A DNA stretch of 64,000 nt from Actinomadura rifamycini DSM 43936 (GCF_000425065.1 NZ_AULB01000017.1:62001-126000), one strand, 5' to 3'. Shown: positions 41,416 to 49,088, counted from the stretch's first letter. Notes: generated by a model from the letters alone, not told the origin. Numbers and translations are program-made.

Positions 41416-42594
41416 TCAGTTGGGGAGGGGATGCCCCAGCCTACGCAGCGCGAGGCCCGCCGCGCCGACCGCCCCGTCGCCCGCGCTGCGCGGCGCTTCG
41501 GCGAACCGGTGCCGCAGCCCGGTGCGGACGGCGTCCGCCACCGGGCCCTCGCGGAGCACCGAGCCGTGCATGACGACGGGCGCGGCCGGGTCCGCGAGCG
41601 CGGGCCGCACGGCGTCGACGTCCCGCAGCAGCGACGCGGCGGCCTCCTCGGTGATCCGCTTCGCGACCGGGTCGCCCGCGGCCGCGGCGGCGGCGACGAC
41701 CGGCCCGAGGCGGCCCAGCGCGGACGCCGGGCGGCCGTAGACCTCTTTGATGATCGCCTGCGCGAGCTGCGGGTTGGGCGGGGTGCCGGGGTGCTCCGGG
41801 TGCCCGGACGGCCCCGCCGAGCACGGACCGGCCGGCGCCGGGACCGCCTCGTGCACCAGCACGGCCGTCCCGCCGCCCGCCGGGAGCGTCGCGGACTGCG
41901 GCGACCCGTGCGGGGCGCACGGCGCCGCGACGCCGTGCGCGGAGTGCGCCATCGCGAGGTGCCGGTGCGGGCGGTGCTGCCGCCGCCGCGCCGCGTCGAT
42001 CTGCGCGACGACCGACGGGCCGAGCAGCGCGCGCGGCACCGAGTCGGTGAGCAGGGTGGGGGAGCCGCGGCCGTCGTAGGCGGCGAGCGCCGCCCGCACG
42101 GCCTCCTTGCCGAGCCACACCGCCGACCCCTCGTCCCCGACGAGGAAGCCGTAGCCGTCCGCGCGCTGCACGATCGTCCCGTCGCTGATCACCGCCGCCC
42201 CGGCCCCGGTGCCGGAGAACACGACGATCCCTTTGGAACGGCTGGTCCCGGCGGCGAACGCCACCGCGATGTCGGTCACCACCGCGGGGGAGCCGCGCAG
42301 GCCCAGGGCCTGCCAGGCGCGCCGGGCGGCCGTCACCGCCGCGGGCCGCCCGGCGGAGCCGGCGCCGGCGATCCCGAAGACGCCGGTGAGCACGTGGGTG
42401 CGGTCCAGGTCTCCGAGCGCCTCGCTCAGGGCGGTGCGCAGCGCCCCGGCGGTGTCTCCACCGGAGTTGGGGTTGGCCCCGGGGCCGGTGCCGGAACCGG
42501 CCAAGGCTCCCCCGAGGGTCAGTACGACACAGCGGGTCTTCGTGCCACCCGCGTCTATACCGACCACATACGGACCGGCCAAATGGGTCAACAC
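41416..42594 (-). CDS. N-acetylglucosamine kinase / BadF-type ATPase family protein with unusual insertion
   Basis: 392 residues from GTG 42594. ASKHA-fold sugar kinase: phosphate-1 loop VGIDAGGTKTRCVV, VTDIAVAFAAG, VVFSGTGAGAAV (phosphate 2), FLVGDEGSAVWLGKEAVRAAL and the C-terminal VVMHGSVL. The family is normally around 310-330 residues; here about 75 His/Pro/Ala-rich residues (about 201-276, QHRPHRHLAMAHSAHG and onward) interrupt the middle, although the frame stays open. It would phosphorylate GlcNAc (or MurNAc) to the 6-phosphate that NagA or MurQ uses. It is divergent from the RpiR gene across a 62-base gap. Confidence 0.82.
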   Translation of the reverse strand: MLTHLAGPYVVGIDAGGTKTRCVVLTLGGALAGSGTGPGANPNSGGDTAGALRTALSEALGDLDRTHVLTGVFGIAGAGSAGRPAAVTAARRAWQALGLRGSPAVVTDIAVAFAAGTSRSKGIVVFSGTGAGAAVISDGTIVQRADGYGFLVGDEGSAVWLGKEAVRAALAAYDGRGSPTLLTDSVPRALLGPSVVAQIDAARRRQHRPHRHLAMAHSAHGVAAPCAPHGSPQSATLPAGGGTAVLVHEAVPAPAGPCSAGPSGHPEHPGTPPNPQLAQAIIKEVYGRPASALGRLGPVVAAAAAAGDPVAKRITEEAAASLLRDVDAVRPALADPAAPVVMHGSVLREGPVADAVRTGLRHRFAEAPRSAGDGAVGAAGLALRRLGHPLPN

Positions 42595-42641
42595 ATGGCG
42601 AACCGTAGCCTTTTCTACCGTTGACGCGACAATGTGAGCGT

Positions 42642-42654
42642 AAGAAACTTTCTT
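42642..42654. promoter_or_regulatory. Operator-like palindrome AAGAAACTTTCTT before rpiR
   Basis: A perfect 13-bp inverted repeat two bases before the rpiR ATG (42657). It overlaps the place of a -10 element that would pair with TTGACG (42621-42626). It could be the autoregulatory site of the RpiR protein; the divergent kinase gene starts 48 bases on the other side. The absence of a ribosome-binding site suggests a leaderless rpiR mRNA. Confidence 0.6.
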
Positions 42655-42656
42655 GC

Positions 42657-43622
42657 ATGAGGAAACCCATCGGACCCGAGCCGGGGGGCACGGGGGCGGC
42701 GCCCGGTGCACCCGGGGACGAGGCGCCGGGCAAGGACCCGACGCCGCTCAGCACGGTGGTGCGGGTGCGCTCGCTGCTGCCCTCGCTGCCCCCCGCCGAG
42801 CGACGCGTCGCGCAACGCGTCATCGACGACCCGGAAGGGGTCGCCAACTCCACCATCACCGAACTCGCGCAGAACTGCGGCACGTCCGAGACGACCGTCA
42901 TCCGGTTCTGCCGCGCGATCGGGTTCCACGGCTACCCGGAACTGCGGCTCACCCTCGCCACCGAGGCGGGACGGGCGCAGACGGCCAGCGGCGGGCGGGT
43001 CATCGGCAGCGACATCAGCCCGGACGACTCGCTGGAGCAGATCGTCGAGAAGGTCACCTTCGCCGACGCCCGAGCCGTGGAGGAGACCGCCTCCCAGCTC
43101 GACATCAAGATGCTGGAGCAGGTCGTCGACGCCGTCGTCGCCGCCGACCGCGTCGACGTCTACGGGGTGGGCGCCAGCGCGTTCGTCGCGGCCGACTTCC
43201 AGCAGAAGCTGCACCGCATCGGCCGGGTCTGCTCCGCGTGGGCGGACGCCCACATCATGCTGACCAGCGCGGCCGTCCTCGGCAGCGGCGACGTCGCCAT
43301 CGGCATCTCGCACACCGGCGCGACGGTCGAGACCATCGACGCACTGGAGGTCGCCAAGAGCAACGGCGTCACGACCGTGGCGCTGACCAACTTCCCCAAA
43401 TCACCCATCGCGGAGGTGGCCGACCTGATCCTCACCACGGCGGCAAGGGAGACGACCTTCCGCTCCGGCGCCACCGCCAGCCGGCTGGCGCAGCTCACGG
43501 TGGTCGACTGCGTCTTCGTCGGAGTGGCGCAGCGCACCTACGGGCCGACCCGCAAGGCCCTCGAAGCCACGTACGAGGCGGTCCGCGGCCGGACCGTGCG
43601 ACCCGACCGGAGGCGTCGGTGA
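42657..43622 (+). CDS. RpiR/MurR-type transcriptional regulator
   Basis: 321 residues. A Gly/Pro-rich N-terminal extension (1-30) precedes the HTH_6 domain (about 33-105) with LPPAERRVAQRVIDDPEG, STITELAQNCGTSETTVIRFCRAIGF and YPELRLTLA. A SIS phosphosugar-binding domain (about 140-290) follows: VDVYGVGASAFVAADFQQKL, AIGISHTGATVETID, VALTNFPKSPIAEVADL. This is the MurR/RpiR plan; MurR responds to MurNAc-6-P. The GTGA overlap with murQ makes this the expected substrate sensor. Repressor or activator cannot be told from sequence. Confidence 0.92.
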   Translation: MRKPIGPEPGGTGAAPGAPGDEAPGKDPTPLSTVVRVRSLLPSLPPAERRVAQRVIDDPEGVANSTITELAQNCGTSETTVIRFCRAIGFHGYPELRLTLATEAGRAQTASGGRVIGSDISPDDSLEQIVEKVTFADARAVEETASQLDIKMLEQVVDAVVAADRVDVYGVGASAFVAADFQQKLHRIGRVCSAWADAHIMLTSAAVLGSGDVAIGISHTGATVETIDALEVAKSNGVTTVALTNFPKSPIAEVADLILTTAARETTFRSGATASRLAQLTVVDCVFVGVAQRTYGPTRKALEATYEAVRGRTVRPDRRRR

Positions 43623-44515
43623 TCGATTGCGAGCTCCCCACCGAGGGACGGAACCCCCGCACCCTCGACGTCGACACGCTGCCGACCATGGAGGTGCTGC
43701 GCCTGATCAACTCCGAGGACGCGACGGTGCCGATGGTGGTGGCGTCCGTCCTCCCCGAGGTCGCCCGGCTGGTCGACCTCGCCGTCGTCTCGCTGCGCGC
43801 GGGCGGACGCGTCCACTACTTCGGCGCCGGCACCTCGGGCCGGCTCGCGGTGATCGACGCCGCCGAGCTGCCCCCGACGTTCGGCATCTGGGGCCGCGTC
43901 GTGGCCCACCACGCCGGCGGGCCCGGGGCGCTGTCCCAGGCCATCTCCGACGTGGAGGACGACGCCGAGCTCGGCACCCGGGACGCCCGGGACGTCCAGC
44001 CCGGCGACATCGCCATCGGGATCGCGGCGAGCGGCCGCACCCCCTACGTCGTCGGCGCGCTGCGCGCGTCCGCCGCCGTCGGGGCGCGCACCGCGCTGAT
44101 CAGCTGCAACCCGCACACCCCCTACGGCGATGAGGTCGAGGTGCACATCGGCCTCGCCACCGGCCCGGAGGTGATCAGCGGCTCCACCCGGATGAAGGCG
44201 GGCACCGCCACCAAGCTGGTGCTGAACAGCTTCTCCACCACGCTCATGATCAGGATGGGGCGCACCTACTCCAACCTGATGATCAGCGTGAACGCGCTGA
44301 ACGCCAAGCTGCGCGCCCGCCTCGTCCGCATCCTCACCGAGGCGACCGGCATGGACGCCCGGACCTGCGAGAACGCGCTGGCCGAGGCGGGCGGCAACAC
44401 CCGCGTGGCCCTCGTCTCCCTCCTCGGCGAGGTGCCCGCCGCGCGCGCCACGCTCGTCCTGGAGGAGACCGACGGCGGCGTCCGGGAGGCGCTGCAACGA
44501 CTGAGATCCGCCTGA
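43619..44515 (+). CDS. murQ: N-acetylmuramic acid 6-phosphate etherase
   Basis: 298 residues, GTG start overlapping the rpiR stop by four bases. A SIS-fold lyase: TEGRNPRTLDVDTLPTMEVL, VHYFGAGTSGRLAVIDAAELPPTFG (substrate loop and catalytic Glu in DAAELPPTFG), GIAASGRTPYVVGAL, GPEVISGSTRMKAGTATKLVLNS-type core and NVSL-equivalent C-terminal helices ending RLRSA. MurQ splits the lactyl ether of MurNAc-6-P to give GlcNAc-6-P for NagA, plus D-lactate. It completes the muropeptide-recycling branch of this island. Confidence 0.96.
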   Translation: MIDCELPTEGRNPRTLDVDTLPTMEVLRLINSEDATVPMVVASVLPEVARLVDLAVVSLRAGGRVHYFGAGTSGRLAVIDAAELPPTFGIWGRVVAHHAGGPGALSQAISDVEDDAELGTRDARDVQPGDIAIGIAASGRTPYVVGALRASAAVGARTALISCNPHTPYGDEVEVHIGLATGPEVISGSTRMKAGTATKLVLNSFSTTLMIRMGRTYSNLMISVNALNAKLRARLVRILTEATGMDARTCENALAEAGGNTRVALVSLLGEVPAARATLVLEETDGGVREALQRLRSA

Positions 44516-44541
44516 CCCCACCGATTCCCGCGTGACCAGGA

Positions 44542-44570
44542 CGGCTCGGGCCCGGCCCGGCCGCGAGCCG
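44542..44570. terminator. Hairpin between murQ and the convergent acyl-CoA dehydrogenase gene
   Basis: CGGCTCG pairs with CGAGCCG; inside, GGCC/GGCC sequences extend the stem. Located 27 bases after murQ and 39 from the other stop codon; no T-run. Confidence 0.6.
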
Positions 44571-44608
44571 CCCCGGAGCATGCGGTCATCCCCGCACTGG
44601 CCGCGTGC

Positions 44609-45805
44609 TCACTTCTCGTACCGACGGAGCTCTTGCCTGGCGACGGTCCGGACGTGCACCTCGTCCGGGCCGTCGAAGATCCGCATGGCGCGCAGCCAGG
44701 TGTACATGCTCGCGAGCGGCGTGTCGTCGGAGACCCCGGCGCCGCCGTGCACCTGGATCGCCCGGTCGACGACCTCGTGGGCGATGCGCGGCACCACCAC
44801 CTTGATCGCCGCGATCTCCGACCGGGCGCCCTTCGCGCCCGCCCGGTCGATCAGCCACGCCGTCTTCAGCGTCAGCAGCCGCGCCTGCTCGATCGCCATC
44901 CGCGACTCGGCGATCTGCTCCCGCACGACCCCCTGCTTCGCGAGCGGAGCGCCGAACGCCACCCGGTCCACCGCGCGCCGGCACATCAGCTCCAGCGCGC
45001 GCTCCGCCATCCCGAGCGCCCGCATGCAGTGGTGGATCCGGCCGGGACCCAGCCGCGCCTGGGCGATCATGAACCCGTCGCCCTCCTCCGCGAGCAGGTT
45101 CGACACCGGCACCCGCACGTCCTCGAACAGGATCTCCGAGTGCCCGTGCTGGTCCTGGTAGCCGAACACCGGCAGATGCCGGAGCACCTGGACGCCCGGG
45201 GTGTCCCGCGGCACGAGGATCTGCGACTGCTGCCGGTGCGGGGCGCCGTCCGGGTCCGTCTTGCCCATCACCACGAAGATCTTGCAGCGCTCGTCGGCCG
45301 CGCCGGTGATGAACCACTTGCGGCCGTTGATCACGTACTCGTCGCCGTCCCGGACGATCGAGGTCGTGATGTTCGTGGCGTCCGACGAGGCCACCGCGGG
45401 CTCGGTCATCGCGAACGCGCTGCGGATCTCGCCGTTCAGCAGGGGTTCGAGCCAGTCCCGCTTCTGCTGCTCGGTGCCGAACATGTGCAGGACTTCCATG
45501 TTCCCGGTGTCCGGCGCGGCGCAGTTGACCGCCTCCGGCGCGAGGTCGGGAGACCGTCCCGTCAGCTCCGCCAGCGTCGCGTACTCGACGTTCGAGAGGC
45601 CGGAGATGTCGGGCAGGAAAAGGTTCCACAGCCCCCGCTCCCGCGCCTCCGCCTTCAGTTCCTCGACCACCGGCGGCAGCGCGTGCGGATCGTTCGCCGC
45701 ACGCCACTCCGCGTAGACGGGCTCGGCCGGATAGACCCGCTCGTCCATGAACTCCTGGAGTCTGTCCCGGTACTCCCGAGCCTTCGCGCTGAGTTCGAAG
45801 TCCAT
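44609..45805 (-). CDS. Acyl-CoA dehydrogenase
   Basis: 398 residues from ATG 45805. N-terminal helices include RLQEFMDERVYPAEP, then LAELTGRSPDLAPEAVNC, the FAD/substrate region FAMTEPAVASSDATNI and INGRKWFITGAA, a middle beta domain (QILVPRDTPGVQV), and the C-terminal four-helix bundle with RVAFGAPLAKQGVVREQIAESRM, QVHGGAGVSDD and YTWLRAMRIFDGPDEVH. It resembles the larger long-chain/branched-chain ACAD10/11-type enzymes used in fatty-acid oxidation. No obvious electron-transfer or thiolase gene is alongside. The 82-base gap to the divergent HAD gene carries a repeated 13-mer. Confidence 0.92.
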   Translation of the reverse strand: MDFELSAKAREYRDRLQEFMDERVYPAEPVYAEWRAANDPHALPPVVEELKAEARERGLWNLFLPDISGLSNVEYATLAELTGRSPDLAPEAVNCAAPDTGNMEVLHMFGTEQQKRDWLEPLLNGEIRSAFAMTEPAVASSDATNITTSIVRDGDEYVINGRKWFITGAADERCKIFVVMGKTDPDGAPHRQQSQILVPRDTPGVQVLRHLPVFGYQDQHGHSEILFEDVRVPVSNLLAEEGDGFMIAQARLGPGRIHHCMRALGMAERALELMCRRAVDRVAFGAPLAKQGVVREQIAESRMAIEQARLLTLKTAWLIDRAGAKGARSEIAAIKVVVPRIAHEVVDRAIQVHGGAGVSDDTPLASMYTWLRAMRIFDGPDEVHVRTVARQELRRYEK

Positions 45806-45819
45806 GCCCGCAGTCTTGC

Positions 45820-45865
45820 AGAACGCGATTCGGTTCCCGCGTGCCGCCCCATAGAACACGATTCG
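45820..45865. promoter_or_regulatory. Direct 13-bp repeats in the acyl-CoA dehydrogenase/HAD divergent region
   Basis: AGAACGCGATTCG (45820-45832) and AGAACACGATTCG (45853-45865) differ by one base and are spaced exactly 33 bp apart, about three helical turns. They are candidate binding sites for an unknown regulator acting on one or both divergent genes. They resemble, but do not match, the KstR-type AGAAC-GTTCT palindrome. Confidence 0.5.
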
Positions 45866-45875
45866 AACCATCGCC

Positions 45876-45881
45876 TACTAT
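45876..45881 (+). promoter_or_regulatory. -10 element TACTAT of the HAD gene (leaderless)
   Basis: TACTAT lies six bases before the GTG at 45888. No ribosome-binding site precedes the codon, so transcription probably starts at or next to it. A clear -35 is not visible. Confidence 0.45.
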
Positions 45882-45887
45882 CGCCTC

Positions 45888-46523
45888 GTGACCGTCAAAG
45901 CCGTAATCACCGACTGGGGCGGCGTCCTCACCTCCCCGCTGAACGACGCGATCGCCACGTGGCTCGCCGCCGACCGCATCGACGCCGAGCGCTACCGCAC
46001 GGTGATGCGCGCCTGGGTCAAGCAGGCGTACGACGGCGGCGGCGTCAACCCGATCCACGGACTCGAGGACGGCACCCTCGACCCCGCCGAGTTCGAGCGG
46101 CTCCTCGCCGCCGAACTGCTCACCGTCGAGGGCGGACCGGTCGCCGCCGCCGGCCTGATCGCCCGCATGTTCGGCGCGTTCTCCCCGGTCGAGCCCATGT
46201 ACGAGGCCCTGCACGCCGCCCGCGCCGCCGGGACCCGCACCGCCCTCCTGTCCAACTCCTGGGGCAACGAGTACCCCCGCGACCTCTTCGCCGACCTGTT
46301 CGACGCCGTCGTCATCTCGTGCGAGGTCGGGATGCGCAAGCCCGACGAGCGCATCTTCCGCCACGCCCTCGACCTCATCGAACTCGACGCCGCCGAGTGC
46401 GTCTTCATCGACGACATCGAGCACAACATCGCGGCCGCCGAGGCCCTCGGCATCCGCGGCATCCTGCACACCGACCCCGAGGCGACCATCGCCGAACTCC
46501 GCGGGCTGGACCTCCTGCCGTGA
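45888..46523 (+). CDS. HAD-family hydrolase (subfamily IA)
   Basis: 211 residues, leaderless-type GTG start. Motif I is ITDWGGVLTSP, the D-x-G-G-V variant with Asp9 kept as nucleophile, as in epoxide-hydrolase N-terminal and dehalogenase-like HADs. A helical cap follows, then motif II TALLSNSWGNEYP, motif III in GMRKPDERIFRHAL and motif IV CVFIDDIEHNIAAAEALG. It is a complete enzyme, probably a phosphatase of a small organic phosphate; substrate unknown. Divergent from an acyl-CoA dehydrogenase and upstream of a DUF6912 gene. Confidence 0.87.
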   Translation: MTVKAVITDWGGVLTSPLNDAIATWLAADRIDAERYRTVMRAWVKQAYDGGGVNPIHGLEDGTLDPAEFERLLAAELLTVEGGPVAAAGLIARMFGAFSPVEPMYEALHAARAAGTRTALLSNSWGNEYPRDLFADLFDAVVISCEVGMRKPDERIFRHALDLIELDAAECVFIDDIEHNIAAAEALGIRGILHTDPEATIAELRGLDLLP

Positions 46524-46584
46524 GCCCCCGCCGGTGCGTCCCGCGAGGGCGCCCGGCGGGCATCTGGCAGACTGGTCGACCGTC

Positions 46585-47091
46585 ATGCGCGTCTACCTGC
46601 CCAGCACGCTCGCACTCCTCGCCGGCGTCCACGCATCCCGGGAGATCGGCCCCGCACCGCTCGCCGCGCACGCGGTGACGCCCGCGCTCCGCGAGTGGTA
46701 CGCGGGCGGCGACACCGAAGAGCTCGAGTACGCGGCGCTGACCGCCGCGGCCCGCACGTCCCTGCGCCTCCTCGCCGCCGACCCGTCCGCCCCGCGCCGC
46801 CGGGTCGTCCTGGCCGCCGAGATGCCCGACCGCGCGGTCGAGTGGGGACGCGGCGGCGCGGCCATCGACGACGACGATCCGTCGCTCGTCCGGCTGGTGT
46901 CGCCCGTCCCGTGGAAGAAGATCGCGTCCGGGCACGTGGACGACGCGGACGCCGAGGCCGACGTCGCGGCGGCGTCGGCGGCCGTCCCGGCCGCCGACGC
47001 CGGCGACGACGACGCCGCCTTCACCGTCGACGGCGCCGAGGGCCACGAGCTCCTCTGGTACGCCACCCAGGAGCTCCAACACCTCCTCTGA
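46585..47091 (+). CDS. DUF6912-like conserved actinobacterial protein
   Basis: 168 residues. It begins RVYLPSTLALLAG, the characteristic opening of a short actinobacterial family (DUF6912 from memory), continues with AHAVTPALREWYAGGDTEELEYAALTAAARTSLRLLA and a VVLAAEMPDRAVEW strand, then an acidic Asp/Ala stretch (about 120-150) and the closing HELLWYATQELQHLL. No signal, membrane or catalytic motif is seen. The function is unknown; cytoplasmic location is expected. No ribosome-binding site lies in front of the ATG. Confidence 0.72.
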   Translation: MRVYLPSTLALLAGVHASREIGPAPLAAHAVTPALREWYAGGDTEELEYAALTAAARTSLRLLAADPSAPRRRVVLAAEMPDRAVEWGRGGAAIDDDDPSLVRLVSPVPWKKIASGHVDDADAEADVAAASAAVPAADAGDDDAAFTVDGAEGHELLWYATQELQHLL

Positions 47092-47130
47092 CGCGGCGGC
47101 CGCCGCCGCCGAGGCCGTGTCTGCGGAAGA

Positions 47131-47730
47131 TCAGCCCGTGCGGAGCGCGCCCAGCCGGTGGTGCAGCGCGGCGCGAGCGCTTTCGGCGGTGTGCCGTCCC
47201 AGGAGCAACTGGATGTTCAGCCCGTCGGCGAGAGTGATCAGCGCTTCGGCTTCCTGACGGCCGTCGAGGTCGGGACGGGCGTGGCCGTGGGTCTGCGCGG
47301 CGCCGATGAGCAGGGTGATGAGTTCGGCCAGGCCGGTGTACTGCTCGCGCTGCGCCGCGGCCGCGGCCGGGTCGATGGCGGCCTGGGCGGTGAAGGCAAG
47401 CCACACCCTGGTCTCGGCCCGGCTCGCCGGGTCGAGCGCCAGCGTCGCGGCGAGGGTGTGCTCCAGCGTCGTCATCGCCGCGTCGGGATCGGCGGTGTCG
47501 GGAACCCGGGCCCGGACACGTTCGGTGATCCGCTGCTGCATGTGCTCCATGACGCAGGCGACCATCTGCTCCTTGGTGGGGAAGCAGCGCTGCACCGCGC
47601 CCATGGACACCCCGGCACGTTCCGCGGCGTCCCGCAGCGTGGCGCCTTCCATGCCGCGTTCGGCGATGAGGCCGAAGACCGCCCGCGCGATCTGGCGGCG
47701 TCGGCCGTCGAGGTCCACCTGTCTGGGCAC
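47131..47730 (-). CDS. TetR family transcriptional regulator
   Basis: 199 residues from GTG 47730. TetR DNA-binding domain at about 8-56: IARAVFGLIAERGMEGATLR and the helix-turn-helix DAAERAGVSMGAVQRCFPTKEQM. The helical C-terminal domain includes EHTLAATLALDPASRAETRVWLAF and TLADGLNIQLLLGRHTAESARA, a pattern of the TetR_C family regulating transport or hydrolase genes. It is divergent from the small membrane protein/hydrolase pair at 47825. A nested set of palindromes fills the gap, so it is very likely the repressor of that pair and itself. Confidence 0.9.
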   Translation of the reverse strand: MPRQVDLDGRRRQIARAVFGLIAERGMEGATLRDAAERAGVSMGAVQRCFPTKEQMVACVMEHMQQRITERVRARVPDTADPDAAMTTLEHTLAATLALDPASRAETRVWLAFTAQAAIDPAAAAAQREQYTGLAELITLLIGAAQTHGHARPDLDGRQEAEALITLADGLNIQLLLGRHTAESARAALHHRLGALRTG

Positions 47731-47745
47731 GCCCCGAGTTTAAGT

Positions 47746-47792
47746 GATGCGTTCGCATCGGAACAATGCTACGTTCCGATGCAAGCGCATCG
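47746..47792. promoter_or_regulatory. Nested palindromic operator region, TetR/small membrane protein
   Basis: Three overlapping inverted repeats: GATGCG-TT-CGCATC (47746-47759), CGATGC-AAGC-GCATCG (47777-47792), and a larger 10-bp repeat GCATCGGAAC...GTTCCGATGC (47755-47782) around an 8-base center. The shared GATGC element occurs four times. The region lies 16 bases from the tetR start and 33 from the divergent ATG. Confidence 0.75.
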
Positions 47793-47824
47793 AAACCACT
47801 CGGCGCGCATAGCGAGGAAGGGAT

Positions 47825-48082
47825 ATGCGCATGGGGCGACGACAACAGGGTTCCGGTTCACAGAGCGCTCGCTGGATCCTGGGCACGCTGCTGTTCGTCC
47901 AGGGGTTCGGTTCCGCCGTCACCCAGACGCTGTGGGACACCGCCTTCGGCGTGGCCGGACTCGCCCGCGCCTCCGGTCTCCCGGAATGGACCGACCTGCT
48001 GCTCGGCGCCGCCGGTGCCGTACTCCTGCTGTGGGCCCTGGCCCGGCACCACGCGAACGGGCGGGAGCAGACCGATGGCTGA
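47825..48082 (+). CDS. Small two-helix membrane protein
   Basis: 85 residues. A basic start leads into two membrane segments, about 15-37 (RWILGTLLFVQGFGSAVTQTL) and 55-76 (WTDLLLGAAGAVLLLWALAR). AGGAAGGG lies four bases before ATG 47825 and ten before a second in-frame ATG (47831), so the shorter form starting MGRRQQ is equally possible. It overlaps the hydrolase gene by 8 bases, so both are translated together. I do not recognise the family. It may hold the secreted hydrolase or act with the inducer sensed by the TetR. Confidence 0.65.
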   Translation: MRMGRRQQGSGSQSARWILGTLLFVQGFGSAVTQTLWDTAFGVAGLARASGLPEWTDLLLGAAGAVLLLWALARHHANGREQTDG

Positions 48083-49079
48083 ACGGCACGACGATGCCGC
48101 GTACGCCGGGGACCGGCCGCGGCCCGAGCGCCGACGGCTGCTCCGGGCCGCCGCGGTCCTGGCCGGTGCCGGCGGCGCGGGCGTGCTCGCCGCGACCGCC
48201 GACCACGCCGGGGCCGCGGACCGCCGTGCCGGACGCGGCGGGCGGCCGACCTTCGTGATCGTCCACGGCGCCAACGGCAACGCCTACTCGTTCGCGCCGC
48301 TGGTCGCCGCCCTCGCCGAGGCGGGTCACCGCGCGATGGCGGTGGACCTGCCCGGCCACGGTCCGGAAGGCAACTTCCCGCGCTCCTACCAGGCGCCCCA
48401 GAACCCGGCCGCCTTCGCCGCGGTGCCCTCGCCGGTGCTCGCCGCGACGACACTGGACGACAACGTGCGGCACGTGGTGCGCATCGTGCGCCGCGTCGCC
48501 CGCCACGGGCCGGTCGTTCTCGTCGGGCACAGCATGGGCGGAGCCACCATCACCCGTGCGGGCAACCTGGTCCCCGACCTGATCGAGCGGCTCGTGTACC
48601 TGTCGGCGTTCTGCTGCGTCCGGCTCCGCAGCGTCCTGGACTGCTTCCTGACACCGGAAGCCGCCTCGACCCTGCTGCCGCGGATCCCCGCTGTGCCGAC
48701 GCCCGAGCACCTGGGCGTCAGCCGCACCAACTGGCGCTCGGCCGACCCCGAGTTCATCGCCATCGCGAAGGAGGCGCTGGCCGCCGGGTACAGCGACGCG
48801 GCCTTCCTCGCGGCGCTCAACACGTTCGAGCCGGACGAGTCGGCCGCCGTCTCCACCGACGACGCCCGCGGCCGCCCGCGGACCTGGGGCCGCATCCCGC
48901 GCACCTACGTCCGCTACACCGCCGACCGGGCCGTCCCCTTGGCCCTCCAGGACCGCATGATCGCCGAAGCGGACGCGGCCACCCCGTCCAACCCCTTCGC
49001 CGTCCGCTCGGTCGCCGCGCCTCACCTCGGCCCCGAGGACCCCCGCGTCCTCGCCGCCGTCCTCGCCCGAAGCCTCTAG
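48075..49079 (+). CDS. Secreted alpha/beta hydrolase (Tat-type signal)
   Basis: 334 residues. ERRRLLRAAAVLAGAGGAGVLAA (residues 18-40) is a twin-arginine-type signal. The alpha/beta-hydrolase domain then follows: FVIVHGANGNAYSFAPLVAAL, AVDLPGHGPEGNFPRSY, nucleophile Ser153 in VVLVGHSMGGATITRA, a lid region around residues 180-230, and a candidate catalytic His near SVAAPHLGPEDP. The pattern is that of the actinobacterial EstC/salicylate-esterase-like family. The substrate is unknown; control by the divergent TetR suggests induction by the compound it degrades. The aspartate of the triad is not certain from sequence alone. Confidence 0.85.
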   Translation: MAERHDDAAYAGDRPRPERRRLLRAAAVLAGAGGAGVLAATADHAGAADRRAGRGGRPTFVIVHGANGNAYSFAPLVAALAEAGHRAMAVDLPGHGPEGNFPRSYQAPQNPAAFAAVPSPVLAATTLDDNVRHVVRIVRRVARHGPVVLVGHSMGGATITRAGNLVPDLIERLVYLSAFCCVRLRSVLDCFLTPEAASTLLPRIPAVPTPEHLGVSRTNWRSADPEFIAIAKEALAAGYSDAAFLAALNTFEPDESAAVSTDDARGRPRTWGRIPRTYVRYTADRAVPLALQDRMIAEADAATPSNPFAVRSVAAPHLGPEDPRVLAAVLARSL

Positions 49080-49088
49080 GCTCCACCC

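Noticed and set aside
41416..42594. Frameshift as the cause of the odd middle part of the sugar kinase
   Set aside because: The frame is open throughout and family motifs on both sides are in the same frame, so an in-frame insertion fits better, though a pair of compensating sequence errors cannot be excluded.
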